A stretch of 59,212 bases of DNA. It comes from Candidatus Melainabacteria bacterium. GTDB taxonomy: Bacteria > Cyanobacteriota > Vampirovibrionia > Obscuribacterales > Obscuribacteraceae. The translations under genes were made by a program, and so were the position numbers. Shown piece after piece: positions 7,519-16,330 of this stretch. The notes beneath the pieces were generated by a model. That model had not been told where the DNA came from. It searched no databases and worked only from the letters and a program-made list of their open reading frames with translations. The DNA is taken from assembly GCA_003153555.1 (NCBI GenBank), contig PLZS01000071.1, forward strand, positions 64,167 through 123,378. Reading direction: 5' to 3'. Each line of letters opens with the position of its first letter. Positions within the stretch are counted from its first letter, which is position 1.

Positions 7519-8661
7519 GCCGTGAGGAAGGCTTAACGTGGTTGAGTCACTACTCAAGACCAGCTCGGCTTCTTTTTTGCGTCCCATCAATCTCAATATA
7601 GCTGCGTAGGATTTTACAGAGCTCACAGTGTCAGGATGCTGAGGTCCTAGAGTGGCTTTCCGCACATTCATAGCACGCTTGTAATAATGCTCAGCTTCTG
7701 CAAAAGATTTCTTCTGTTCGTAATAAGCTCCCAAGTTTGTCAGATCATCGGCCACAGATGGATGCTCGAATCCGAAGAGGCTCTGATGAATCGCTAAGGC
7801 TTTCTTGAACGTAGGCTCTACTTGATCGAAGTTGCCTCGCGCCATGTTTATTTTAGCCAGGCTAGCGGCAATCGCCAGCGTGGTTGGATGCTCCTTCCCG
7901 ATTACTTTCTGATCGATTGAAAGGGCGCGTTTAAAAAACTTTTCGGCTTCGTCGTATCGCTTTTGATGCAAATACAAGTTGCCCAAATTTCCTAGAGTGT
8001 TGGCAAAATCAGCGTTGTTCACGCCCAAGACTTTTTCCCGCGTTTCTAAACAACGCATGTACAGAGATTCTGACTCTGCGAACCTTCCCTGCCGATCATA
8101 GAGAGCCGCTAGATTGTTGTAGGTAGAGGCGATGCTCTCATCGTTTTTATCTAGTTTTTTTTCTTTTATAGCTAACGACCTTTTGTATAATTTTTCGGCT
8201 TCGGAATAGTTCGCCTCCATGGCGTACAGCACGGCCATGTTGCCGAGAGTTTTAGCTACGGTCATGTTTTCGGGCCCAAGAAGTTTCTCTTTTATGATCA
8301 AAGACTTTTTATAGGATTTTTCTGCATCTGGATATTTTCCAGTCAGTCTTTGCATCTCGGCAATATTGTTTAGTGTCGCCGCTAAATTGAGATCTTCTTT
8401 CCCGGATTTTTGCGCCTCAATGCGAGCCAGTTGGAACAGCATGTTGGCTCGTTTGTAGTCCGCATCGAGCAAAGCTTTGCGACCGGCAACGTTGTATTTG
8501 GACCAGAGCGTTTGCTCAGGCTCATCGGTATCGGCCGAATACGAATACTTTTTGCCGCCATAGTCAGCAGCCTGTACCGTCTGGAAAAAGCCGATGCTGA
8601 GTGAGGAGACGACTATCGCCACCAAAAGATGTGGCGATGACCTCGACTCAGTCAGTTCCAT
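7492..8661 (-). CDS. Exported tetratricopeptide repeat protein (kinesin-light-chain type)
   Basis: A signal peptide (residues about 12-32, ending VQA-AD) is followed by roughly seven TPR units of 42 residues. Each has the pattern of a gene-product-like repeat with LA.TLNNLA..Y and KRSLAIKEK..G..HP; these 42-residue repeats are typical of TPR_10/TPR_12 families. Such proteins act as protein-interaction scaffolds, here outside the cytoplasm. It overlaps the preceding glycosyltransferase gene by 14 bases and is therefore its operon partner. Proteins of this type are numerous in the Obscuribacter group, so no specific role is claimed. Confidence 0.85.
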   Translation of the reverse strand: MELTESRSSPHLLVAIVVSSLSIGFFQTVQAADYGGKKYSYSADTDEPEQTLWSKYNVAGRKALLDADYKRANMLFQLARIEAQKSGKEDLNLAATLNNIAEMQRLTGKYPDAEKSYKKSLIIKEKLLGPENMTVAKTLGNMAVLYAMEANYSEAEKLYKRSLAIKEKKLDKNDESIASTYNNLAALYDRQGRFAESESLYMRCLETREKVLGVNNADFANTLGNLGNLYLHQKRYDEAEKFFKRALSIDQKVIGKEHPTTLAIAASLAKINMARGNFDQVEPTFKKALAIHQSLFGFEHPSVADDLTNLGAYYEQKKSFAEAEHYYKRAMNVRKATLGPQHPDTVSSVKSYAAILRLMGRKKEAELVLSSDSTTLSLPHGLKIEHKPE

Positions 8662-9895
8662 CTGTTGAAAGTGACGCCGAATCTAAAGCCGCATCTAACT
8701 TCTTTTTGCTGTTTGGCTGGATTGTTTTTGAGGTGTTGACTGTGTATTGTCTGCCCTTCCAATTCACCTTGCTACCGCTGAGAACTAGATAAGCTGCATG
8801 CAACTGCAGTACTGATACAGAAAGGCAACCAAAAGGCAACCAGAAGAAGTGCCACCATTTTGTCCCGGCTCGATGATCTGCTGTACGTCTAAACCAAAGA
8901 ACCAAAATAAACAATTGAGCAATGACTAATATTGTAATTGGCGGAAGAAGCGGTGAAATTTCTGCCTGGACCCACATGTTTGCCACTGCTATCAACTCTA
9001 GAAATGGGGCAACCAAGACGAAGTTTAGCAAGAGGATGATCGCGAATAAATTGAATACGTGACTGTCGATCAAGGAATAAAGGTTTTTCGTCCAGCCCTG
9101 CCACATACTCTCAAGGTCTGTATACATCCTTACGCTATATAAGGTTTTGCCATCTGCCACCAAAATCTTGTAGCCATTTTCCTTAAATACACGCGCAATG
9201 GCATGGTCTTCAACAATTTCGTCACGCACACTTTGATGGCCACCTAAGGCGTCATAGGATGTGCGTCTGCAAATAATGTATTGACCGTATGCGTAAGCCC
9301 TTTTAGCTCGAGGATTGTTGACGCTGTGAAAAGGATCACCTAACACGAATGAGCTTAGCAGCGTAGGCATCACCAATTTTTCCCAGAAGCTGCCCAACTC
9401 TTGCATCGGCACAAAAGAAACCAGGTCCGTTTTATTGGATATCGAATATGCGACTGCGTCTCGTATTGAATTTTTTTCGTGACAGGTATCAGCATCCGTA
9501 AAAATGTACCAATCGCCCGAAGCGTAGCCCACAGCGTGAGCCAGTGCATTGCATTTTCCGATCCACCCGGTCGGGGCGTCTTTGCCACGAACATATTTGA
9601 CTCGACTGTCACGCTTTGCATAGCTTTCGATAATTTCGCCCGTTCGATCTGTGGAGCGATCGTCGATCACGACTAGTTCGAAGTTCGGATAATCCTGCAG
9701 CAGCAATGAATCTAAGCATCGCTCTATTTTCGCTTCCTCGTTGCGCGCTGGCACGAGAATGCTCACAAACGGGAGATTCTGATCTTTTATCTTGGCGCGC
9801 TCCACCCCGCGCAGGCAGGTGTAAAACGCTACTGTCAGAGAGAACATAAATAGAATTAAAATTGCGTTGGCGAAGACAAAACTGAAGAAAATCAT
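8648..9895 (-). CDS. Membrane-bound family 2 glycosyltransferase
   Basis: An N-terminal membrane segment (residues about 5-28) precedes a GT-A catalytic domain with VLVPARNEE, the nucleotide-binding VVIDDRSTD (DD near residue 77) and the metal-binding DADT near 133. The catalytic-base region is EIVEDHAIA near 210, with QGWTKNLYS further on. Two or three C-terminal membrane segments follow (about 275-375). The layout resembles the CrtQ-like and hopanoid-associated GT2 enzymes, which act on lipid-linked acceptors at the inner membrane; the substrate is not identifiable. Its start overlaps the stop of the acyl-CoA dehydrogenase gene by four bases, and its end overlaps the TPR gene. Confidence 0.85.
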   Translation of the reverse strand: MIFFSFVFANAILILFMFSLTVAFYTCLRGVERAKIKDQNLPFVSILVPARNEEAKIERCLDSLLLQDYPNFELVVIDDRSTDRTGEIIESYAKRDSRVKYVRGKDAPTGWIGKCNALAHAVGYASGDWYIFTDADTCHEKNSIRDAVAYSISNKTDLVSFVPMQELGSFWEKLVMPTLLSSFVLGDPFHSVNNPRAKRAYAYGQYIICRRTSYDALGGHQSVRDEIVEDHAIARVFKENGYKILVADGKTLYSVRMYTDLESMWQGWTKNLYSLIDSHVFNLFAIILLLNFVLVAPFLELIAVANMWVQAEISPLLPPITILVIAQLFILVLWFRRTADHRAGTKWWHFFWLPFGCLSVSVLQLHAAYLVLSGSKVNWKGRQYTVNTSKTIQPNSKKKLDAALDSASLSTDGTD

Positions 9896-10764
9896 CCGGC
9901 ATTACCGTATTCGTAAAACCCTTTACCCGTTTTGCGGCCGAAATGGCCGGCTGAGACTAGTTGTCTTAATAGAGGACATGGTCGATATTTAGGGTCACCA
10001 AAACCTTCATGAAGAGTCTCCATGATATACAAACAGATGTCGAGTCCAATGAAATCAGCAAGCGCCAGGGGACCCATGGGATGGTTGTAACCAAGAGTCA
10101 TGCCTAAATCGATCTCCTGGGCCGTGGAGAGTCCTTCCATCAAAGCGAAAGCTGCTTCATTGACCAAGACCAAACCAAGCCGAGTTGTTATGAAACCTGG
10201 CATATCTCTTGCCGTTATGATCGTTTTGCCGAGCTCATTGCCAAAGCTGCGAACCCGTTCAACTGTGTCATTGGATGTGTCTATGCCGGGAATCAACTCG
10301 AGAAGCTTCATGATGTGGGCCGGTGAGAAAAAATGCATGCCTATAAACTTATCTGAGCGTTTTGTCGCCGCTGCCAGGCTGGTTATTGGCAATGAGGAGG
10401 TGTTGGAAGCGAAAATCGTTTCTTTATTGCAGATCACATCAAGCTTGTTAAAAAGATCACGCTTAGCCTGCAAATCTTCGGCAATCGCTTCGATGACAAG
10501 ATCAGCCGAAGCTGCTTCTTTGTGATCAGTTGAGGTTTTGATGCGTTTTTTACAGTTGGTCAACTCTTCCGGTGTGATAAAACCCTTATCTACAGAGCTT
10601 TTGCCAAACTTATCCACTGCCGCTTCAGCTTTCTTTAGAGATTCAGAGGATATGTCGAACAGCGTTACGGTGGCCTTGGTTTTGGTGGCAATCAGGTAAG
10701 CGATAGCTGAGCCCATGAAACCGCTTCCCGCCATGAATACGTTCGAAATGGATGCCTGTGCCAT
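9892..10764 (-). CDS. 3-hydroxyacyl-CoA (3-hydroxybutyryl-CoA) dehydrogenase
   Basis: The enzyme oxidises 3-hydroxyacyl-CoA with NAD(P). The Rossmann motif [10 protein letters not shown] follows the first strand, the catalytic region has [15 protein letters not shown] with the active-site histidine, and the C-terminal domain has PGFITTRLG and [17 protein letters not shown]. From the ATG at 10764 the product is 290 residues, the family norm. The frame extends 15 codons further to a TTG at 10809, but family proteins begin close to the Rossmann strand, and AGAGAAGG lies just before the ATG. It is the first gene of a three-gene overlapping set with the GT2 and TPR genes, an unusual pairing for a beta-oxidation or butyrate-type enzyme. 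Confidence 0.9.
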   Translation of the reverse strand: MAQASISNVFMAGSGFMGSAIAYLIATKTKATVTLFDISSESLKKAEAAVDKFGKSSVDKGFITPEELTNCKKRIKTSTDHKEAASADLVIEAIAEDLQAKRDLFNKLDVICNKETIFASNTSSLPITSLAAATKRSDKFIGMHFFSPAHIMKLLELIPGIDTSNDTVERVRSFGNELGKTIITARDMPGFITTRLGLVLVNEAAFALMEGLSTAQEIDLGMTLGYNHPMGPLALADFIGLDICLYIMETLHEGFGDPKYRPCPLLRQLVSAGHFGRKTGKGFYEYGNAG

Positions 10765-11028
10765 AGCCTTCTCTTGCCAACTTGTGCGATGCATTGGGAC
10801 TGTACGCAATCATCCTATCATCCCACTTGCTAGCATTTTTTAGTAAGCAACAGTCCGGGAACTGTGTGCCTGTCGCCTCTTTACCTCAAATCGATTGCCA
10901 TGGGGCACTTAGGAAGTGTTTCATAGGAGATTTCTAATTCCCTTTTTAAGCTGATTATTTGGTAGCTTTGCAGATGCATTGCGGCCGTCTTATTGACATA
11001 CACATTTCAGAAAACACAAGAGTTAGTC

Positions 11029-12843
11029 ATGTTCAAGAAAATTCTCATTGCCAATCGAGGCGAAATAGCAGTTCGCGTCATCGCTGCCTGTCGGGAACTT
11101 GGGATTCAAACAGTTGCTATCTTTTCGGATCCTGATCGCGAATCCAGGCATGTTCATTTGGCCGACGAGCATTGGCGCTTGGAAGGACAACCTGCACGAG
11201 TATATTTAGACCACGCTCAGATTCTGGACATCGCTAAACGCGCTCAAGTCGATGCCGTGCATCCAGGTTACGGTTTCCTATCTGAGAATTCCGAATTTGC
11301 GCAAGCTTGCCTTGACGGCGGCATAAAGTTCATTGGACCGACTCCTGAAGTAATTAGGCGTATGGGTTCCAAAGTCGAAGCTCGTCGCGCCATGGAAGCA
11401 GCCGGAGTGCCAGTCGTTCCAGGCACAACAGATCCTGTCACAGATCCGCAAATAGTAAAAAGTCTTGCCACCAAATACGGTTATCCAATTGCCATTAAGG
11501 CAAGTGCAGGTGGAGGTGGGCGCGGACTTAAAGTCGTGCGTAACGAACAGGAAGTCGAGAACGCCTTAGCATCCGCGCAGCGTGAAGGACTTAGCTATTT
11601 TGGCAGCAATGAAGTCTACGTTGAAAAGTATTTAGACGCACCACGGCACATTGAAGTGCAAGTAATTGGTGACGAGCACGGCAATGTGATCCATCTTGGT
11701 GAGCGGGATTGCTCAAGTCAACGACGCCACCAAAAATTGTTGGAAGAAACACCGGCAGCAAAACTCGGTGAAGAAGTAAGAGCTAGATTGCTTGAGGCTG
11801 CCGTTCGTGGAGCTGCATCTTTGCAGTATAGCTCGGCGGGCACGTTGGAATTTTTGGTCAGCGGTGATGACTTTTATTTTCTTGAAGTGAATACGAGAGT
11901 TCAAGTCGAGCATCCAATTACCGAGATGGTCACCGGATTCGACATAGTCAAAGAACAGATTTTGGTGGCCGACGGCAACAAGCTTTCGCTATCACAATCT
12001 GATGTCGAGTTTCGCGGTCATGCCATAGAGTTCAGAATCAACGCCGAAGACGCTTTGAAGAATTTTATGCCGAGTCCTGGCGTCGTGCACACATATTCTG
12101 AACCGAGATTGCCCTGGGTGCGGATTGATAGCGCCTGCTATCAGGGTTATCAAATTCTTCCTTTCTATGACTCACTGTTAGCCAAATTGATTGTCTGGGG
12201 CCGGACAAGGGAAGAGGCAATCGTGCGAGGCAAAATCGCCTTGAGTAGTTATGAAATCAAAGGCGTGGCCACGACTATTCCGTTCCAGTTGGCCATTCTT
12301 GATGATGCGAAATTTCGAGCTGGTGAGATGAATACCAAGTACGTAGAAGCGGACTTGGTTAAGGCTTTCATTGCCAAGAATCAGGCTTCATTAGCTGGTC
12401 CAGTTTCTGAAAAGAAAACGAATGATCCTGTCGGCAGTAACGGACAGTTGAATAGTGAGCCGCTAAAACATTCTCGCAACTTTGAAGTTGAAGTCAATCA
12501 GCGCGTTTATAAGGTCGCGGTCACAGACACGTCGCCTGCACCAAAAGCAAAAACTTCTTCTCCTCAAACCGGGCGCGTTCTATCGGAGCGAGCTTCCGCT
12601 AAGGCAACGGTGACTGGTTCAAACTCCGGTGAAGTGAGAACCTCCATGAATGGATTGGTCAAGGAATTGCTTGTTAAAGTGGGAGATCTGGTTTCAATTG
12701 GGCAAAAGATCGCGATTTTTGAGGCGATGAAGATGGAGCAGGAAATTTTTACTGCCACCGCCGGTAAGGTCACTAAAATCGAAGTCAAAGCCGGAGACAC
12801 GGTAGAAGCAGCCGCACTTCTGATGGTTATTTCGGAAAAATGA
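11029..12843 (+). CDS. Biotin-dependent acyl-CoA carboxylase alpha subunit (biotin carboxylase fused to biotin carrier)
   Basis: The N-terminal biotin carboxylase domain begins KILIANRGEIAVR and carries the ATP-grasp glycine loop (KASAGGGGRGLK), the SSQRRHQK segment and the catalytic EVNTRVQVEHP region. A low-complexity Ser/Thr/Pro linker (about residues 455-535) joins it to a C-terminal biotinyl domain with EAMKMEQE; the biotinylated lysine is near residue 568. At 604 residues it is like actinobacterial or acetyl/propionyl-CoA carboxylase alpha chains rather than a bare AccC. No carboxyltransferase gene is nearby, so the acyl-CoA substrate is undetermined. The ATG at 11029 gives the standard N-terminus. 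Confidence 0.92.
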   Translation: MFKKILIANRGEIAVRVIAACRELGIQTVAIFSDPDRESRHVHLADEHWRLEGQPARVYLDHAQILDIAKRAQVDAVHPGYGFLSENSEFAQACLDGGIKFIGPTPEVIRRMGSKVEARRAMEAAGVPVVPGTTDPVTDPQIVKSLATKYGYPIAIKASAGGGGRGLKVVRNEQEVENALASAQREGLSYFGSNEVYVEKYLDAPRHIEVQVIGDEHGNVIHLGERDCSSQRRHQKLLEETPAAKLGEEVRARLLEAAVRGAASLQYSSAGTLEFLVSGDDFYFLEVNTRVQVEHPITEMVTGFDIVKEQILVADGNKLSLSQSDVEFRGHAIEFRINAEDALKNFMPSPGVVHTYSEPRLPWVRIDSACYQGYQILPFYDSLLAKLIVWGRTREEAIVRGKIALSSYEIKGVATTIPFQLAILDDAKFRAGEMNTKYVEADLVKAFIAKNQASLAGPVSEKKTNDPVGSNGQLNSEPLKHSRNFEVEVNQRVYKVAVTDTSPAPKAKTSSPQTGRVLSERASAKATVTGSNSGEVRTSMNGLVKELLVKVGDLVSIGQKIAIFEAMKMEQEIFTATAGKVTKIEVKAGDTVEAAALLMVISEK

Positions 12844-12858
12844 TTTGAGCATGAAATT

Positions 12859-13332
12859 GTGAGAATTGGCACTGGCTATGATGTTCACAGATTAGTCTCT
12901 GGGCGGGCATTAATAATTGGCGGCATCGAAATTGATTATCATCTTGGTCTTGAAGGACATTCGGATGGCGATCCGCTAACCCATTCTATTATTGATGCTT
13001 TGTTAGGTGCGGCCGCACTAGGCGATATAGGCATGCATTTTCCACCTGGCGATCCTCGCTTCAAAGGCTCGAACAGCTTGGTGCTTTTGGGGCATGTATA
13101 TGAGCTGCTAAGTGAACGAGGCTATCGTATCGTCAACATCGATTCGACAATAATTTGTGAATCGCCGAAGATGTCACCGTTTTTTGATCGGATGAGAGCG
13201 ACGCTGGCCGCTTGCTTGCATGTTGATGTCGACGCACTCAGTGTGAAAGCGACTACGACCGAAAAGCTGGGCTACATTGGACGCGGCGAAGCGATCGCCG
13301 CTGAAGCCGTGGCCCTAATAGTTAGAAATTGA
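12859..13332 (+). CDS. ispF: 2-C-methyl-D-erythritol 2,4-cyclodiphosphate synthase
   Basis: This enzyme cyclises CDP-methylerythritol 2-phosphate in the non-mevalonate isoprenoid pathway. It starts with a GTG (MRIGTGYDVHRL), and the zinc ligands are D8, H10 and H42 (EGHSDGDPLTHSIIDALLGA). The family signature continues with GDIGMHFPPGD, and the C-terminal KATTTEKLGYIGRGE segment forms part of the CDP site. The length of 157 residues is exactly as expected. It lies 15 bases after the carboxylase gene and is probably co-transcribed. Assignment is certain. Confidence 0.96.
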   Translation: MRIGTGYDVHRLVSGRALIIGGIEIDYHLGLEGHSDGDPLTHSIIDALLGAAALGDIGMHFPPGDPRFKGSNSLVLLGHVYELLSERGYRIVNIDSTIICESPKMSPFFDRMRATLAACLHVDVDALSVKATTTEKLGYIGRGEAIAAEAVALIVRN

Positions 13333-13415
13333 ATGTAGCTCCTTGATCAAATCTTGACCAAATCGAGACGCGAAGAAGTAGTGATACTTCCTGTTGACTT
13401 CTTGCGGTTGAAGAG

Positions 13416-14465
13416 ATGAGCTCCATTGAATCGTTTCCAGTGCGGTTATACTTAGCCAGAAATTTGCCTGATTCGGTCAATCGATTGCCTTTAAGACCCA
13501 TCTTTAAAGTTGGTTTTGTCACTCTTGCATCGCAGCTGCTGATTTCGTCACTGCCAGCGAATTCAGCCAACGTCAATCTTTCGGCCAAAAAAGGTCAACT
13601 TCCTTTCGTCTACATTCCATATCTTTCCGATGTCCATTCGACAGTGGTGTCGCCTGAAGCTACTCAACTTGCCGAGCAGTTGAAGTTGAAAGACAGTTTG
13701 ATTGAACTATCTAAATTGAAGCGAGCCAGATTCTCGGACAAGAGTGCTCTGTCAAAGGAGGAACTTGAGCGATATCGTGATTTGAAGGAAGAAATAACTG
13801 AGGCTATCGAGCAAACGAGATTGGAAGTTGATTTTGCGCAGGCCGAATTAGCCCGTGAAATAGCTGTTCACAGCGAACTTTTGGCTGCTTACAGCGCGGA
13901 ACGAGATCGTAAAGTCAATCTTTCAAACGCTTGGGGCTACAGAACTAACGGCGTTCTTTGGGCTGCTGCCGAGGGCTTATCTATACCAACCTATGCTCGT
14001 CCCAAATATTCGGTTCCAGCCGGGGTAGTAGGTATCGTTGCCGGTCTTGCGCCAAGTGCTTTTTCCCTATTTGCTCTGAGGCAAGAAAATGGTGGCAAGT
14101 TTGAACGAAGGCCGCATCCAAATATGCTATCCAAAGTTTTTAACTATCCAGTAACGCCCGAGATCGATTATCCAGATTCTGTCTGGACCTGGCTTAATTC
14201 CCCGGCGCCTGTGGGGCCAAAAATGTCCAGGCTGAACGTTTTGATCGACTGGTGGCAGAAGGACGGGAACATCCGTTATTTTTCAGCTAAACCAACTCCC
14301 CAGCAGTTAGATTTATTGACTGCAGCTGTGCAAGTTGATCTGACGATTCAACTAATTTCGGACCGCCTGGCAATGCTTCGTACAATCGATGCAACTATTC
14401 TTGGAATCAATCGACCGCTGCTTGAACTGATGATGGTCGTACGTGGATTGAAAACGATGGGTTAA
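13416..14465 (+). CDS. Unknown protein with coiled coil and central membrane segment
   Basis: I do not recognise this 349-residue protein. A hydrophobic stretch near residues 30-50 ending SLPANSANV suggests a signal peptide or anchor after an unusually long basic N-terminus. Residues about 85-170 are a charged, helical Glu/Lys/Arg-rich coiled coil. A second hydrophobic patch (VPAGVVGIVAGLAPSAFSLFAL) lies near 200-222. The C-terminal third is ordinary globular sequence. The ATG at 13416 follows ispF by 83 bases. A scaffold or envelope-associated role would fit the build, but no function is claimed. Confidence 0.6.
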   Translation: MSSIESFPVRLYLARNLPDSVNRLPLRPIFKVGFVTLASQLLISSLPANSANVNLSAKKGQLPFVYIPYLSDVHSTVVSPEATQLAEQLKLKDSLIELSKLKRARFSDKSALSKEELERYRDLKEEITEAIEQTRLEVDFAQAELAREIAVHSELLAAYSAERDRKVNLSNAWGYRTNGVLWAAAEGLSIPTYARPKYSVPAGVVGIVAGLAPSAFSLFALRQENGGKFERRPHPNMLSKVFNYPVTPEIDYPDSVWTWLNSPAPVGPKMSRLNVLIDWWQKDGNIRYFSAKPTPQQLDLLTAAVQVDLTIQLISDRLAMLRTIDATILGINRPLLELMMVVRGLKTMG

Positions 14466-14576
14466 CCAGCAGTTGAGATGGAACCCGCCTTGCGTCTTAA
14501 TGTCTACGTCCCTTCCCAGCATCAGATTAATCTGCAGAGCTCAATTGTCAAAAGGTTGGTTCTTGCTGCGAAAACC

Positions 14577-14627
14577 AACCGTCAGCGGTTCAGTTTTGGG
14601 ACTTGAAAAACCAACCGTCAGCGGTTG
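14577..14627 (-). terminator. Tandem CAACCG/CGGTTG terminator hairpins
   Basis: Two hairpins with 5-6 bp stems and TCAG/CTGA loops lie at 14577-14590 and 14612-14627, about 36 bases apart. On the minus strand each is followed by a T-run (GTTTTT and GGTTTT), just past the stop of the TldE-like gene at 14642. The left copy can also fold with an upstream GGTTGGTT (14554-14561). They match hairpins at 43.36 kb and 50.9 kb and look like the local style of Rho-independent terminator. They may act both ways, since the plus-strand gene at 14465 converges here. Confidence 0.6.
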
Positions 14628-14641
14628 AGTTTCGTTGACGC

Positions 14642-16330
14642 CTATCGACTCGGATCTTTTAACAGTGGTCCTGGAACGATTGGAGGCGTGGAGTGATCTG
14701 GTGTGACTGGCGTCAGTTCAAGTTCCCCAATTACGTAGGCTGGAGTGATCAACGTTCTGGCTGTAGCGTCTTGAGGCTCAACAATCTGCGGTTTGGAGTC
14801 CTTCCCAACTGCTTGAATGTCTCGGAAAGCGCGCAAGGAGACGTTTCTAAATTCCAGACCACGGATCAATTCTCGTCTGCCGTCAGCTAAGTACAACTTG
14901 TAGGTAACTTGCGGATTGCCAGGCTGAATCGAATATGAGGGAGTGGCAAAAGGTCTCCGGTCTCGATGCTGACCGGATGGATATTCTGGCATTTGATAAT
15001 CATCATTCATCCTGGAAACAACGAGCACATAGTCCAATCCGGCATCCTTAGCTAGTTCGGCTAGCTGAGTGCTAATTTGTTCAGGACTGGCTGGCTGAGT
15101 GCTTTCTATTTCCAAGATGCTGTAGGCACCATGACCGCCCATCGAGTGTCCATTGCTGTTAGCGTTGTGGCGAGTTGGTATGCGACTCTGGCAGAATCCT
15201 TTAAGGAGTCCATTTTCAACAAGTGTCAATTTCTTGCCAGGAATGCCTTCGTCGTCAAATTTATATGAGCCATAGAGTAGATTGCCATTACTATCCGTCG
15301 CTTGAGGATTGTCAGTGACGTTCATATGTTTTGGTAAAATCTTTCTGCCAAGCGCGTTTTTGAGCGGGTTGCGCCAGTCTTCGGTGCCAATGTATTCTTC
15401 TGCAAAACCGAAATTCGGAGCCATGATCTGTGAGAACAGTTGTGCAGCTGCTTGTCCTTCAAAGAGTACTGGACCGCAATACTCCTCCCCTTTTTTAGCA
15501 GTCTGCAATCCGCTCACTCGCTGAGCTAGTTCTGTGGTCGCCCTTTTTAAATCCTCATATTTAGGCAAAAGGGATTCGTCGGTACGTGCGTAAACATCGT
15601 AGTCCGTAACCGGCATGCCATCGGGAGCTTGAGCTGACGCCATGATGCGCACGGAGACTTTGTTGTTTGTATCGCGAATTCTTGATCCTTCACTGTTAAT
15701 GTACCAGCGGTTAATAGTGCGGTTTATGAAAGATACTTTGGATTTTTGCAGGGTCGGATAGTCTTTAAATCCGTCTGAGAGTTGTTGAATTATTCCAATC
15801 CATTTTTTATCCGTAACTAATTGTCCGATCGGGTTGAGCGCAACAACCGCTTCTTCGTGACTCATGTCGGGTAAGCGGTCCGGAACGTTATTGGAGCTTA
15901 GATAAGCCTTCTTCCATTCTAAAACTCGAATTGCATTTTTATACTCGTGATCGGTATCCAACCAAAGTGTCCGACGCAGCGCCACATAGTCATTATCGAT
16001 TGGCAGCGGATAAGCGGTGTCCCAACGAGTGGAAAGATGATATGTGCTATCTAAATCGTATTCCCCAACCTTGACGATTGGCGTTACAATGCGGTCACGT
16101 GATCTGTTAACAACAGGCTGAGATCCCAGGCACGAAGAATAGACTACTTCATCAACATCTTTTACTTCATATGAAATGAAATACGGTGGTTTGTGTTGAT
16201 CGACGTGCAAATCTTTCATTGCTCTCGTCATTTCGTCAACCAAAGCATCGAGCACGACATCGCTTTCAGCCCGAGCTGGAGAGCCAAGTAGCAGCATCGC
16301 AATTAAAAGTATAGAACTCAGTTGTTTCAT
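14642..16330 (-). CDS. Exported TldE/PmbA-like protein lacking the HExxxH motif
   Basis: A signal peptide (residues 1-21, ending ARA-ES) precedes a TldD/PmbA-fold protein of 562 residues. It aligns by eye with the next gene: NRWYINSEGSRI matches TRYFVNSEGSQI, and YKFDDEGIPGKKLTLVENG matches YKFDDEGVPGQPVTLAKNG. Where the partner has the metal-binding HESFGH, this one has SQIMAPNF, and it lacks the C-terminal Cys motif. In characterised TldD-TldE pairs one subunit carries the HExxxH zinc site and the other does not. The overlapping arrangement suggests a periplasmic version of that heterodimer. Confidence 0.8.
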   Translation of the reverse strand: MKQLSSILLIAMLLLGSPARAESDVVLDALVDEMTRAMKDLHVDQHKPPYFISYEVKDVDEVVYSSCLGSQPVVNRSRDRIVTPIVKVGEYDLDSTYHLSTRWDTAYPLPIDNDYVALRRTLWLDTDHEYKNAIRVLEWKKAYLSSNNVPDRLPDMSHEEAVVALNPIGQLVTDKKWIGIIQQLSDGFKDYPTLQKSKVSFINRTINRWYINSEGSRIRDTNNKVSVRIMASAQAPDGMPVTDYDVYARTDESLLPKYEDLKRATTELAQRVSGLQTAKKGEEYCGPVLFEGQAAAQLFSQIMAPNFGFAEEYIGTEDWRNPLKNALGRKILPKHMNVTDNPQATDSNGNLLYGSYKFDDEGIPGKKLTLVENGLLKGFCQSRIPTRHNANSNGHSMGGHGAYSILEIESTQPASPEQISTQLAELAKDAGLDYVLVVSRMNDDYQMPEYPSGQHRDRRPFATPSYSIQPGNPQVTYKLYLADGRRELIRGLEFRNVSLRAFRDIQAVGKDSKPQIVEPQDATARTLITPAYVIGELELTPVTPDHSTPPIVPGPLLKDPSR